Source: Oscillospiraceae bacterium (GTDB lineage: Bacteria > Bacillota > Clostridia > UMGS1810). Taken from it: 64,000 nucleotides of DNA. Each line of letters begins with the position of its first letter. Position 1 is the first letter of the stretch. The notes below the pieces were generated by a model. It was not told the origin of the DNA. It did no database searches and was given only the letters and a program-made list of their open reading frames with translations. The translations under genes and the position numbers were made by a program. The stretch covers positions 27,984 to 91,983 of the forward strand of contig SVJH01000007.1 in assembly GCA_015069095.1 (NCBI GenBank), read 5' to 3'. Positions 35,268-43,846 of the stretch are shown one piece after another.

Positions 35268-37892
35268 ATGAATAAAGAATTGAACAAAACATATAATCCT
35301 AAAGAAGTAGAGGATAGAATATATGATAATTGGGTGAAAAAAGGATATTTTCACGCTGAGTGTGATCCTGATAAAGAACCTTTTACAATCGTAATTCCAC
35401 CTCCAAACGTTACAGGACAGCTCCATATGGGACATGCACTTGACGAAACACTTCAGGATATACTTATCCGTTACAAAAGAATGATGGGGTACAGTGCGCT
35501 TTGGGTTCCGGGAACTGACCATGCCGGTATTGCAACTCAGATTAAAGTTGAAGAAAATCTTAGAAAAGACGGAATTACACGTTATGATTTAGGAAGAGAA
35601 AAATTCCTTGAAAAAGTATGGGAATGGAAAAATCTATACGGAAACAGAATTATAAATCAGCTTAAAAAACTTGGTTCTTCTTGCGATTGGGACAGAGAAA
35701 GATTTACAATGGATGAAGGCTGTTCAAAAGCGGTAAGAGAAGTTTTTGTTAACCTTTATGAAAAGGGTCTTATTTATCAGGGTTCAAGAATTATCAACTG
35801 GTGTCCAAACTGTACAACTGCACTTTCTGATGCAGAAGTTGAATATGCAGAACAAGCGGGTAATTTCTGGCACATTAAATATCCTCTAAAAGACAGTGAT
35901 GAATATCTTGTAATTGCTACTACAAGACCTGAAACACTTTTAGGAGATACAGCAGTTGCCGTTAACCCTGAAGATGAAAGGTATAAAGATATTGTTGGCA
36001 AAACTCTCATTTTGCCTCTTGTTAACAGAGAAATTCCAATCATTGCAGATGATTACGTTGATAAAGAATTTGGTACAGGTGCAGTTAAAATCACTCCTGC
36101 ACATGACCCTAACGACTTTGAAGTTGGTTTAAGACATAATCTTGAACAAATCAAAGTTATGAACGATGATGCTACTATCAATTCATACGGCGGTAAATAC
36201 GAAGGTATGGACAGATACGAAGCAAGAAAAGCAATTGTTAAAGATTTAGAAGATTTAGGACTTCTTTTAAAAGTTGAGCCTCACACACATAATGTAGGAC
36301 AATGTTACAGATGTTCAACAACTGTTGAACCTATAACATCAAAACAGTGGTTTGTAAAAATGGGACCTCTTGCTGAGCCTGCTATTGACGTTGTTAAAAA
36401 CGGCGATGTTAAATTTGTTCCTGACAGATTTTCTAAAACATATCTTAACTGGATGGAAAACATCCATGACTGGTGTATTTCACGTCAACTTTGGTGGGGA
36501 CACAGAATTCCTGCATTTTACTGTCAGGATTGCGGAGAAACAACAGTTTCTAAAACAGATATTGATGTTTGTCCAAAATGCGGTGGTAAAGTTAAACAAG
36601 ATGAAGATGTACTTGATACATGGTTCAGTTCAGCACTTTGGCCATTCTCTACACTTGGTTGGCCTGAAAAAACAAAAGAACTTGAATATTTTTATCCAAC
36701 AAGCGTACTTGTTACTGGATATGATATAATTTTCTTCTGGGTTGCAAGAATGATATTCTCAGCTTGTGAACATACAGATATGGCACCGTTTAAACACGTC
36801 TTCATTCATGGTATCGTTCGTGATAGCCAAGGAAGAAAAATGAGTAAATCACTTGGAAACGGTATTGACCCGCTTGAAGTTATTGATAAATACGGTGCAG
36901 ACGCACTAAGATTTACTCTTGCAACAGGTAACTCTCCTGGTAATGATATGCGTTACTACGATGAAAGAGTTGAAGCAAGCAGAAACTTTGCAAACAAAAT
37001 CTGGAATGCATCAAGATTCCTGCTTATGAACCTTTCAATAGATAAAATTAAGCTTCCAGATAACGATAAACTTTCAATAGAAGACAAGTGGATTTTATCA
37101 AAATACAATACACTTGTAAGCGAAGTAACAAATAACCTTGATAAATTTGAACTTGGTATTGCGGTATCAAAACTTTATGACTTTATCTGGGATACTTACT
37201 GTGATTGGTACATTGAACTTGTAAAACCTCGCTTGTATGAAAAAGAAGGTGAAAGATACGAAACAGCACAGAGCGTACTTGCATATGTTTTAATGAACAC
37301 ATTAAAACTTTTACATCCGTTTATGCCGTTTATAACAGAAGAAATCTTTAGTTACCTTCCACACGGCGAAGAAAGTATTATGATTTCAAAATGGCCTGTC
37401 TATGATGAAAAATTAAACTTCAAAGACGATGAAAAGAAAATGGAAAACATTATGGAAGCCATTAAAAATATCAGAAATCTTAGAAGTCAGATGAATGTTG
37501 TTCCTTCAAAAAGAGCAACTGTGTACATCGTTACACAAAAAAGCGAAATCTTTAAAGGAAGCGAAACATTCTTTGAAAAACTTGCAGGAAGCATTGATAC
37601 AAAAATTTTACCTGATGAATCATCTGTTCCTGAAAACACAGTTACAACAGTTGTGGAAAATGCAAAAATCTTTATTCCGCTTGGCGAGCTTGTTGACCTT
37701 AGCGCAGAAAAAGAACGTTTGGAAAACGAAAGAAAGCGTCTTTTATCTGAAATTAAACGTGTTGAAGGCAAACTTTCAAACGAAGGCTTTGTTGCAAAAG
37801 CACCACAGAAAGTAGTAGAAGAAGAAAAAGCAAAAGGCGAAAAATATAAAGAAATGCTTAAACAAGTTGAAGAAAGTTTAAAAAATATGTAA
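35268..37892 (+). CDS. valS: Valyl-tRNA synthetase
   Basis: Class I synthetase that charges tRNA-Val. 874 residues with the HIGH-type motif [14 protein letters not shown] at about 44-57, [13 protein letters not shown], the editing domain ([13 protein letters not shown]), zinc-like CQDCGE and CPKCGG, KMSKS at about 523-527, and a C-terminal coiled-coil arm ([19 protein letters not shown]). GGAGGC precedes ATG 35268. Only 13 bases separate it from the previous gene, so no T-box leader is present, unlike many Firmicute valS genes. Confidence 0.98.
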   Translation: MNKELNKTYNPKEVEDRIYDNWVKKGYFHAECDPDKEPFTIVIPPPNVTGQLHMGHALDETLQDILIRYKRMMGYSALWVPGTDHAGIATQIKVEENLRKDGITRYDLGREKFLEKVWEWKNLYGNRIINQLKKLGSSCDWDRERFTMDEGCSKAVREVFVNLYEKGLIYQGSRIINWCPNCTTALSDAEVEYAEQAGNFWHIKYPLKDSDEYLVIATTRPETLLGDTAVAVNPEDERYKDIVGKTLILPLVNREIPIIADDYVDKEFGTGAVKITPAHDPNDFEVGLRHNLEQIKVMNDDATINSYGGKYEGMDRYEARKAIVKDLEDLGLLLKVEPHTHNVGQCYRCSTTVEPITSKQWFVKMGPLAEPAIDVVKNGDVKFVPDRFSKTYLNWMENIHDWCISRQLWWGHRIPAFYCQDCGETTVSKTDIDVCPKCGGKVKQDEDVLDTWFSSALWPFSTLGWPEKTKELEYFYPTSVLVTGYDIIFFWVARMIFSACEHTDMAPFKHVFIHGIVRDSQGRKMSKSLGNGIDPLEVIDKYGADALRFTLATGNSPGNDMRYYDERVEASRNFANKIWNASRFLLMNLSIDKIKLPDNDKLSIEDKWILSKYNTLVSEVTNNLDKFELGIAVSKLYDFIWDTYCDWYIELVKPRLYEKEGERYETAQSVLAYVLMNTLKLLHPFMPFITEEIFSYLPHGEESIMISKWPVYDEKLNFKDDEKKMENIMEAIKNIRNLRSQMNVVPSKRATVYIVTQKSEIFKGSETFFEKLAGSIDTKILPDESSVPENTVTTVVENAKIFIPLGELVDLSAEKERLENERKRLLSEIKRVEGKLSNEGFVAKAPQKVVEEEKAKGEKYKEMLKQVEESLKNM

Positions 37893-37901
37893 TTTAATTA
37901 G

Positions 37902-37926
37902 CAGGGTGGTTTTACCACCCTGTTTA
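37902..37926 (+). terminator. Probable terminator after valS
   Basis: CAGGGTGGT (37902-37910) pairs perfectly with ACCACCCTG (37914-37922) over a TTT loop; the following TTTAATTT is only moderately T-rich, so some read-through to folC is likely. Confidence 0.7.
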
Positions 37927-37943
37927 ATTTAAAAGAGGAAAAA

Positions 37944-39215
37944 ATGGATATTAAAGAAGCAATTGACTACATACATTCATTAAGTAAATTCGGTAAAAAA
38001 AGTGGTCTTGACAATATAAGGCTTTTGCTTGAAAAAATGGGTAATCCTCAGGACGAATTAAAATTTGTTCATATTGCCGGAACAAACGGAAAAGGCAGTA
38101 TAGCACGTTTTATATCGCAGGGACTTATTGAAGCGGGACTTAAAGTAGGACTTTACACATCTCCGTATATCGAAGTATTTAATGAACGAATACAAATAAA
38201 TAACGAAAATATTCCTGATGCTGACCTTATAGAAATGGTTACGCTTGTCAAAGAAAAAGTGGAAGAAATTAACGCTAAGGATTATTACCCGATAGAGTTT
38301 GAAGTTATAACTGCGATAGGAATGGAATATTTTAAAAGACAAAAATGTGATATTGTTATACTTGAAACGGGACTTGGCGGAAGACTTGACTGTACAAACA
38401 TAATAAAAGCGCCAATTGTTTCTGTAATCGGTGCAATTGGGTTTGACCATACTCAGTATCTTGGCGATAAAATAAGTGATATAGCATTTGAAAAATGCGG
38501 AATTATAAAATATGGTTCGTATGTTGTTGTTTATCAGAATATGAATCCTGCAGCAAGAAAAGTTGTAAAGCATATGTGTATGGCAAACAATGTTCTTTCA
38601 TCCGAGGACGGCAGACTTACGATAAATAAAATGGATAAAAACGGAACGAGTTTTACTTTTAATGATATCGATTATGAAATTTCTATGATGGGTGAACATC
38701 AGGTATATAATGCAATTTGTGCTATAAATACGCTAAGACATCTTAAAATGAAATTTGAAATTTCTGATGATAACATAAAAGCAGGACTTAAAAAAGCATT
38801 CTGGAAATGCAGAATGGAAGTATTAGGAAAAAATAAAGATGTTATAATTGACGGTGCGCATAATAATCATGCGATAGTAGAATTTTGCAAAACATTAAAA
38901 AACAATTATGCGGATAAAGAAAAAATTATAATACTTGGAATGCTCGAAGAAAAAGATTACAGAGCATCAATTAAAGAAGTAGCAAAAATTGCTGACAGAC
39001 TTTTAATTACAAAAGTCAATTCTCCAAGACAAAATGATGTTAAAAAAATATATAAAACTGCACTCGAATATAAAGAAAATGCAATTTTGTATGAAGATAA
39101 CGAAGAAGCACTTGAGTTTGCATCGTATATGAAAAAAGACGATTCTTGTGTTTTTGTGGTTGGTTCTTTGTATTTAGCAGGTAATGTAAGAGGTATTGTC
39201 GATAAGTATTTTTAA
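37944..39215 (+). CDS. folC: Folylpolyglutamate synthase / dihydrofolate synthase
   Basis: FolC adds glutamate to folates, and in many bacteria also to dihydropteroate. 423 residues, Mur-ligase fold: FVHIAGTNGKGSIARFISQG (P-loop) at about 34-53, LYTSPYIEVFNERIQIN, ILETGLGGRLDCTNII, and a C-terminal domain with VIIDGAHNNHAI. GAGG precedes ATG 37944. valS-folC is a common Firmicute order. Its last codons form one arm of the terminator that follows. Confidence 0.94.
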   Translation: MDIKEAIDYIHSLSKFGKKSGLDNIRLLLEKMGNPQDELKFVHIAGTNGKGSIARFISQGLIEAGLKVGLYTSPYIEVFNERIQINNENIPDADLIEMVTLVKEKVEEINAKDYYPIEFEVITAIGMEYFKRQKCDIVILETGLGGRLDCTNIIKAPIVSVIGAIGFDHTQYLGDKISDIAFEKCGIIKYGSYVVVYQNMNPAARKVVKHMCMANNVLSSEDGRLTINKMDKNGTSFTFNDIDYEISMMGEHQVYNAICAINTLRHLKMKFEISDDNIKAGLKKAFWKCRMEVLGKNKDVIIDGAHNNHAIVEFCKTLKNNYADKEKIIILGMLEEKDYRASIKEVAKIADRLLITKVNSPRQNDVKKIYKTALEYKENAILYEDNEEALEFASYMKKDDSCVFVVGSLYLAGNVRGIVDKYF

Positions 39216-39239
39216 ATCGACAAAACCTCTTATTTTTTT
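39187..39239 (+). terminator. Strong terminator overlapping the end of folC
   Basis: A 17-bp stem with one mismatch (39187-39203 with 39216-39232, cores AAGAGGT and ACCTCTT) is followed by seven T. The left arm and the loop contain the last folC codons and stop. Confidence 0.88.
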
Positions 39240-39241
39240 AT

Positions 39242-39268
39242 GAAGGAATTTAAAAAAGTAAATAGAAA
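39242..39268 (+). promoter_or_regulatory. Candidate sigma-H promoter of the spoIIA operon
   Basis: GAAGGAATT at 39242-39250 matches the sigma-H -35 consensus RnAGGAwWW. After 11 bases, ATAGAAA at 39262-39268 matches RnnGAAT except for the last base. The spoIIA operon is a known sigma-H target in B. subtilis, and the position (31 bases before spoIIAA) is right. No sigma-A promoter is evident here. Confidence 0.65.
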
Positions 39269-39298
39269 TAAGCATAAAAATTATACGGAGGGGATAAA

Positions 39299-39655
39299 AT
39301 GCAAATAATTTTTCAGTCAAGAGACAACATACTCATTGTTAAACTTATCGGTGAACTTGACCATCATGGTGCAGAACAAATAAGAGAAAAAATTGACAAT
39401 AAAATTATATCGTCAAATTCAAAAAGTCTTATTCTTGATTTATCTGAACTTAAATTTATGGATAGTTCAGGAATTGGTATAATAATAGGAAGATACAAAG
39501 TAATAAGTTCTGTTGGCGGAAAATTATATATAGTGTGTCCGTCAAAATCAATAAACAAACTTATAAGAATGTGCAGTATAGAAAAAATAATTGTAATTAA
39601 AGATACACTTGATGAAATAATTGAAACTATAACGAAGGAAAAGGTGCAAAAATGA
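39299..39655 (+). CDS. spoIIAA: Anti-anti-sigma factor SpoIIAA
   Basis: 118 residues, STAS fold. Unphosphorylated SpoIIAA binds SpoIIAB and frees sigma-F in the forespore. LILDLSELKFMDSSGIGIIIGRYK contains the phosphorylation site, Ser57 here (Ser58 in B. subtilis), which SpoIIAB phosphorylates and SpoIIE dephosphorylates. GGAGGGG precedes ATG 39299. It overlaps spoIIAB by four bases. Confidence 0.95.
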   Translation: MQIIFQSRDNILIVKLIGELDHHGAEQIREKIDNKIISSNSKSLILDLSELKFMDSSGIGIIIGRYKVISSVGGKLYIVCPSKSINKLIRMCSIEKIIVIKDTLDEIIETITKEKVQK

Positions 39656-40083
39656 GAGAAAACTGTGTAAATATTGATTTTTTATCTAAATCTGAAAATG
39701 AATTTTTATCAAGAGCATTTGTAGGTTCGTTTGCGCTTTTGGCAGATCCAACAGCAGCAGAAGTTGCAGATATCAAAACTGCAGTTTCAGAGGCTGTAAC
39801 AAACGCCATTGTACATGGATATAAAGATACAACAGGAGTAATATACATATCATGCCGATTATTTGGCGACGAACTTACTGTCAGCGTAAAAGATAACGGA
39901 AAAGGAATAGATGATGTAAAAAAAGCAATGGAACCACTTTATACAACATCAAAAGATGCCGAAAGAAGCGGAATGGGCTTTACTGTTATGGAAACATTTA
40001 TGGATAGTGTTAAAGTTGATTCGATAGTAGGAGTCGGTACAAAAATAACTATGACAAAAAGAATTGGCAGAAACAGAATTTAG
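39652..40083 (+). CDS. spoIIAB: Anti-sigma-F factor and serine kinase SpoIIAB
   Basis: 143 residues of the GHKL kinase fold: N box EAVTNAIVHGY at about 44-54, G1 box DNGKGID, G2 box SGMGFTVMETFMD. It holds sigma-F inactive before septation and phosphorylates SpoIIAA. The ATGA overlap with spoIIAA suggests coupled translation to keep a fixed ratio. sigF follows after five bases. Confidence 0.96.
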   Translation: MRENCVNIDFLSKSENEFLSRAFVGSFALLADPTAAEVADIKTAVSEAVTNAIVHGYKDTTGVIYISCRLFGDELTVSVKDNGKGIDDVKKAMEPLYTTSKDAERSGMGFTVMETFMDSVKVDSIVGVGTKITMTKRIGRNRI

Positions 40084-40088
40084 GTGAA

Positions 40089-40793
40089 GTGTTGATAAAA
40101 GAACTGATAAAAAATGCACAAAACGGCGATAAAAAATCACTTGATATAATAGTGAGTGAAAACTCGGGACTTATATGGAGTGTTGTAAGAAAATTTCAAA
40201 ACAGAGGATACGAATTTGACGATTTGTTTCAGATTGGTGCCATAGGACTTATAAAATCTGTAAAAAATTTTGACTTATCATACGATGTAAAATTTTCTAC
40301 TTATGCAGTTCCTATGATAATGGGCGAAATAAAAAGATTTTTACGTGATGACGGAATAATAAAAGTATCAAGACACATAAAAGAACTTTCGCAAAGAGTA
40401 AGATGTGCAACAGAAATCTTAGAGACAGACTTAAACAGAGCACCAAAAATTTCTGAAATTGCCTCATATTTAAACGAAAGCGCAGAAGATGTATCTCTTG
40501 CTATTGATAGTGCAACTGCACCTGAATCACTGTATAAATCGGTAGGGGAAAACGATAACACCTACCTTTTGGACAAGTTGTCTAATAAAAATGATGAAGA
40601 AGAACTAATAAATACAATTACTTTAAAGAATGCAATAACATCACTTAGCGACAGAGACAAAAAAATAATATTATTAAGGTATTTTAAAGGAAGAACACAA
40701 ACAGAAATTGCAAAACTTCTCGGAATAAGTCAGGTTCAGGTATCGCGACTTGAAAAAAAGATATTATCTTCAATGAAAAAAATGATAAGTTAA
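40089..40793 (+). CDS. sigF: Sporulation sigma factor SigF
   Basis: About 234 residues. Region 2 (FDDLFQIGAIGLIKSVKNFD, KFSTYAVPMIMGEIKRFLRDD), region 3 (SRHIKELSQRVRCATEILE) and region 4 with a helix-turn-helix (GRTQTEIAKLLGISQVQVSRLEKKIL) are all present. Sigma-F drives the first forespore regulon. The operon context separates it from the related sigma-G. The exact start is uncertain: GTG 40089 and TTG 40092 both follow AGGTGA at 40082-40087 closely. A terminator ends the operon. Confidence 0.95.
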   Translation: MLIKELIKNAQNGDKKSLDIIVSENSGLIWSVVRKFQNRGYEFDDLFQIGAIGLIKSVKNFDLSYDVKFSTYAVPMIMGEIKRFLRDDGIIKVSRHIKELSQRVRCATEILETDLNRAPKISEIASYLNESAEDVSLAIDSATAPESLYKSVGENDNTYLLDKLSNKNDEEELINTITLKNAITSLSDRDKKIILLRYFKGRTQTEIAKLLGISQVQVSRLEKKILSSMKKMIS

Positions 40794-40820
40794 AACCGGT
40801 GCAAATGCATCGGTTTTTTT
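40792..40820 (+). terminator. Terminator of the spoIIA operon
   Basis: AAAACCG-G-TGCA pairs with TGCA-T-CGGTTTT (one G-U) and runs into seven T. The left arm overlaps the sigF stop. Confidence 0.9.
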
Positions 40821-40830
40821 AATTTAAAAT

Positions 40831-40900
40831 GCCACGGCGCTAAAAATTATAACGCCATGGCTATATAAACAGCGAAAAATACGCTGACAATAATTATTGT
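40831..40900. repeat. Three consecutive inverted repeats after sigF
   Basis: In the 335-base gene-free stretch 40794-41128: GCCACGGCG / CGCCATGGC (40831-40861), AGCG / CGCT (40871-40884), and the perfect 14-bp palindrome ACAATAATTATTGT (40887-40900). A TATAAT lies further on at 40924-40929 without a clear -35. The rest of the stretch is A+T-rich and then enters the inverted-repeat element. No open frame is supported. Confidence 0.5.
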
Positions 40901-41026
40901 ATGGACTTTTTAAAAAAATGTGTTATAATTAAATTTATAAAATTAAAAATGAGTAATATATATAAATAAATTTGTTCTTAATTTGATGCGAGAGTATAAA
41001 GATTGTCGAAAAAAGTCGAAATCAAA

Positions 41027-41526
41027 AAAGCCTCCCTTGCCTAAAGGGAGGGGGACCACCGAAGGTTGTGGAGAAATGCGCCCCTTGCCTAAAGGGGAGA
41101 GGGCCACGAAGTGGCGAGGGGATTCAATATGGAGAGAAAACATAACAAAGAATTAACAACCAATGCAAGAACATTAAGAAAGAACATGACGAAAGAAGAA
41201 AGACATCTTTGGTATGATTTCTTGAAAAGTTATCCTGTTAGATTTTTAAGGCAAAAGGTAATTGATAATTACATAGTTGATTTTTATTGTCATAGTGCTA
41301 GGTTAATCATAGAACTTGATGGCTCACAGCATTATGAGGAAAAAGGTTTGTTGAAAGATAAAATCAGAACAGAAAGAATTGAACAAAGAAACTTGGTTGT
41401 TATCAGAATACCTGACAACGAATTAAACAGAAACTTTGAGGGAGTATGCCAGTATATTGATATTACGGTAAAAGAATCCCTCCGTCAGTCTGCGACTGAC
41501 ACCTCCCTTTAGGCAAGGGAGGCTTT
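41027..41526 (+). mobile_element. 500-bp inverted-repeat element carrying a DUF559 gene
   Basis: Perfect 25-bp terminal inverted repeats: the left begins AAAGCCTCCCTTGCCTAAAG at 41027 and the right ends with its exact complement at 41526. Each repeat is itself near-palindromic. On the left a second, imperfect copy (GCCCCTTGCCTAAAGGGG at 41080-41097) follows, and each copy is trailed by a small stem-loop (ACC-GAA-GGT and CCAC-GAA-GTGG). The single CDS starts right after the second one. Local G+C is well above the neighbourhood at both ends. No transposase is encoded, so movement would need help in trans. Confidence 0.82.
41129..41512 (+). CDS. DUF559 / Vsr-like PD-(D/E)xK endonuclease-domain protein
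   Basis: 127 residues from ATG 41129; GTG 41111 is a weaker alternative. The DUF559 pattern is clear: NARTLRKNMTKEERHLWYDF, then FLRQKVIDNYIVDFYC and LIIELDGSQHY, with candidate nuclease residues Asp51, Glu62, Asp64 and His68. The domain is related to Vsr mismatch endonucleases, but activity of this family is not established. AGGGG of the left end acts as ribosome binding site. The last 12 residues (ESLRQSATDTSL) and the TAG stop are encoded by the right end of the element, the stop lying in the terminal repeat itself. The gene is therefore integral to the element. Confidence 0.85.
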   Translation: MERKHNKELTTNARTLRKNMTKEERHLWYDFLKSYPVRFLRQKVIDNYIVDFYCHSARLIIELDGSQHYEEKGLLKDKIRTERIEQRNLVVIRIPDNELNRNFEGVCQYIDITVKESLRQSATDTSL

Positions 41527-41544
41527 GATGCGTGGCATTTAAAT

Positions 41545-41574
41545 TATACAGACTTTATATAAAGGGTGTATAAT
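41545..41574 (+). promoter_or_regulatory. Promoter for the HAD gene
   Basis: TATACA at 41545-41550 and TATAAT at 41569-41574, spacer 18 bp, starting 19 bases beyond the right end of the inverted-repeat element. Confidence 0.55.
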
Positions 41575-41597
41575 GTTGTCGAAAGGAGAAATTAATT

Positions 41598-42263
41598 ATG
41601 ATTAAAAACATTAAGGGTGCAATATTTGATATGGATGGAACTTTGATTGATTCTCTAATGTTATGGGATATACTCTGGACAAAATTCGGTAGCAAGTTTT
41701 GTAAAGACGGAATTTTTTCACCAACTTTGGCAGATGATAAAGCAGTAAGGACAATGACGTTAAAAGATGCGATGGACTACATACATATCCAATACAATAT
41801 TGGAAAATCAGGAGACGAGTTGCTTGAAACTGCAAATAAAATAATAATCGATTTTTACTCCAATGAAGTTATGCTTAAAGACGGAGTGGCAGAGTTTTTG
41901 GAATACTGCTATAATAAGGGAATTAAGATGTGCATAGCATCTGCAACTGATATAGAACTGATAAAAATTGCTGTTAAACATTGCAATATTGAAAATTATT
42001 TTACAGATATTCTGTCTTGTGCTGATATAGGAAAGGGTAAAGATAAGCCCGATATATATTTAAAGGCTTTGGAAAGTCTTGGAACGTCTGCGGATGAAAC
42101 ATGTATTTTTGAAGATTCACATATCGCAATTTGCACAGCCAATAAGATAGGGATTAAAACTGTAGGAATTTATGATAAATACAACTATGGGCAGGAAGAA
42201 ATCAGAGAAACTGCTACAGTATATATAGCTGAGGTCGATTCACTAAAAAAACTAATGATTTAG
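41598..42263 (+). CDS. HAD-superfamily hydrolase, beta-phosphoglucomutase-like
   Basis: 221 residues with motif I DMDGTLIDS at about 12-20, a helical cap (about 20-90), motif II IASAT, a lysine in the GKGKDKPDIYLKALE segment, and motif IV FEDSHIA. It probably dephosphorylates a small phosphometabolite; the absence of a clear mutase cap residue set prevents a firmer call. AAAGGAG precedes ATG 41598. It is followed by two sporulation-linked or unknown genes on the same strand with short gaps. Confidence 0.85.
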   Translation: MIKNIKGAIFDMDGTLIDSLMLWDILWTKFGSKFCKDGIFSPTLADDKAVRTMTLKDAMDYIHIQYNIGKSGDELLETANKIIIDFYSNEVMLKDGVAEFLEYCYNKGIKMCIASATDIELIKIAVKHCNIENYFTDILSCADIGKGKDKPDIYLKALESLGTSADETCIFEDSHIAICTANKIGIKTVGIYDKYNYGQEEIRETATVYIAEVDSLKKLMI

Positions 42264-42327
42264 ATTGTGTATCGGCAAAAAAGGACTGTCATATAGATTA
42301 TACATCCTTAATAATATGGAGAGCGAT

Positions 42328-43017
42328 ATGAATACTTTAATTTTAAACAAAGAAATAAGCGAAAAAATGCTTTCGTTTTTTAAAAAAGAATACAAAATCA
42401 TTCTTACTAAAGAAATAAAATCAATAAGCACTCCGCTAAAGTTTCATCCTGATATCCAAATTGCTCAGATAGATGATGATACTTTTGTTTGTGAACCGAC
42501 AGTTTTTGAGTATTATAAAAGCGTTTTAAAAGATAAAAATATTATTATGGGAGAAACATATCTTCAAAGTAACTACCCGCGCGATATCGCATATAATATA
42601 ATTAGGGTAGGAAATAAGTGCCTTTGTAATTTAAAATATACCGACAAAAAAATACTCGAAAACATAAATTGTAAAATGATAAATATAAATCAGGGCTACG
42701 CAAAATGCAGTATTTGTCAAGTGGATGATAATTCAGTTATAACAAGTGATGACGGCATTGAAAAAGTGTGCAAAGAAAACAGGATAGATGTTCTTAAAAT
42801 AGAAAAATCACAAATTGAACTTAAGCCATATGATTATGGTTTTATTGGAGGAGCAAGTTTAAAACTAAATAAAGACGAAATTTTGTTTTTTGGTGATATT
42901 ACAAAACATTCTGATTACCACAATATAAAAGAATTTTGTGATAAGAAAAACATAAAAATTAAATATTTTGATTTTGAAAACTTAATAGATTTTGGTAGCG
43001 GATTTAGTATATATTAA
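42328..43017 (+). CDS. DUF6873 GME-fold protein
   Basis: 229 residues. FVCEPTVFEYYKSVL, YPRDIAYNIIRVGNKCLCNL, INQGYAKCSICQVDDNSVIT and DYGFIGGASLKLNKDEILFF are the conserved blocks of DUF6873, clostridial proteins related in fold to guanidino-group-modifying enzymes. The Cys-containing AKCSICQVDD and an Asp/His-rich FFGDITKHSDY could be active-site elements, but no reaction is known. ATG 42328 is set by GGAGAG (42318-42323). It lies between a HAD phosphatase and ytxC; DUF6873 genes are mostly found in spore-formers, by recollection only. Confidence 0.75.
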   Translation: MNTLILNKEISEKMLSFFKKEYKIILTKEIKSISTPLKFHPDIQIAQIDDDTFVCEPTVFEYYKSVLKDKNIIMGETYLQSNYPRDIAYNIIRVGNKCLCNLKYTDKKILENINCKMININQGYAKCSICQVDDNSVITSDDGIEKVCKENRIDVLKIEKSQIELKPYDYGFIGGASLKLNKDEILFFGDITKHSDYHNIKEFCDKKNIKIKYFDFENLIDFGSGFSIY

Positions 43018-43058
43018 AAAGTATAACACATACTACATGTGAAAGGGATGTGGTTTTA

Positions 43059-43841
43059 TTGTGTTTTACGATTGGACTTGAAAAAAAGTTAGATATAAAA
43101 GAAATACTTACTGATTTTAATCAGAATAAAATATTTTATAGCGTTTGCCATACAAAGAACAATACATTTATAAAAACTTTCTTGGATAAAGAAGAAATAA
43201 TCAAACAAATCAGTAAAACATTTAGCAAATATATTTTAAAAAATTATGTAAAGCCTTTTATATTATTATATTTGAGTAATTATTATGATAGTATTTCTGA
43301 AAATCAAAAAGATGAAATTTTATCTGACATCTTAAGTGAAAGTGAAGATGAGTATTTATCAAAAAAGGTTTATGGTTATATAAAAAATGAACACTCACTT
43401 ATCGTAAAAGGATATGTTGATTTCAGATTGAAAGATTATTTTTTATCCATTTCCGAGAGAATTGATATTATATTAGAAGATATGGCTATAAAAAATGAAT
43501 ATTACGAATTTATAGGTTATCTAAAATATTTTGTGAATATGCATATGTCAAAGTATAAAGAAATAAATGTTGTAAAATATTTAAGCGGTTCTTACGAACT
43601 TTACGACGAGAATAAAAAAATAATAAATAACAATACAAAAAATGAATTTATGTTTGAATTTGCTGATGAAAATTTCTGTATAAATGATGTTTTAATAAAT
43701 GATTTAATAAATTTTTGTCCGCAAAAAGTTATAATACACAATAAAGAAAATTTTGAAACGAAAGAAATATTAAACACTGTTGAACATATATTTGACAAAA
43801 AAACATTTTATTGTACAGGATGCGACTTGTGCAAAGAATAA
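43059..43841 (+). CDS. ytxC: Putative sporulation protein YtxC
   Basis: About 260 residues. The segment VKGYVDFRLKDYFLSISERI, followed by NEYYEFIGYLKYFVNMHMSKYKEINVV, is the YtxC core, and FCPQKVIIHNKENF...FYCTGCDLC is a typical C-terminal block. YtxC is listed among conserved sporulation proteins without a known biochemical role. The start is uncertain: TTG 43059 fits AAAGGGA (43042-43048) better than GTG 43050. A terminator follows, ending the HAD-DUF6873-ytxC group. Confidence 0.75.
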   Translation: MCFTIGLEKKLDIKEILTDFNQNKIFYSVCHTKNNTFIKTFLDKEEIIKQISKTFSKYILKNYVKPFILLYLSNYYDSISENQKDEILSDILSESEDEYLSKKVYGYIKNEHSLIVKGYVDFRLKDYFLSISERIDIILEDMAIKNEYYEFIGYLKYFVNMHMSKYKEINVVKYLSGSYELYDENKKIINNNTKNEFMFEFADENFCINDVLINDLINFCPQKVIIHNKENFETKEILNTVEHIFDKKTFYCTGCDLCKE

Positions 43842-43846
43842 AAACT

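Noticed and set aside
38058..38573. 171-codon minus-strand frame inside folC
   Set aside because: Antisense to conserved folC motifs; Phe/Tyr/Cys-rich product without any recognisable feature.
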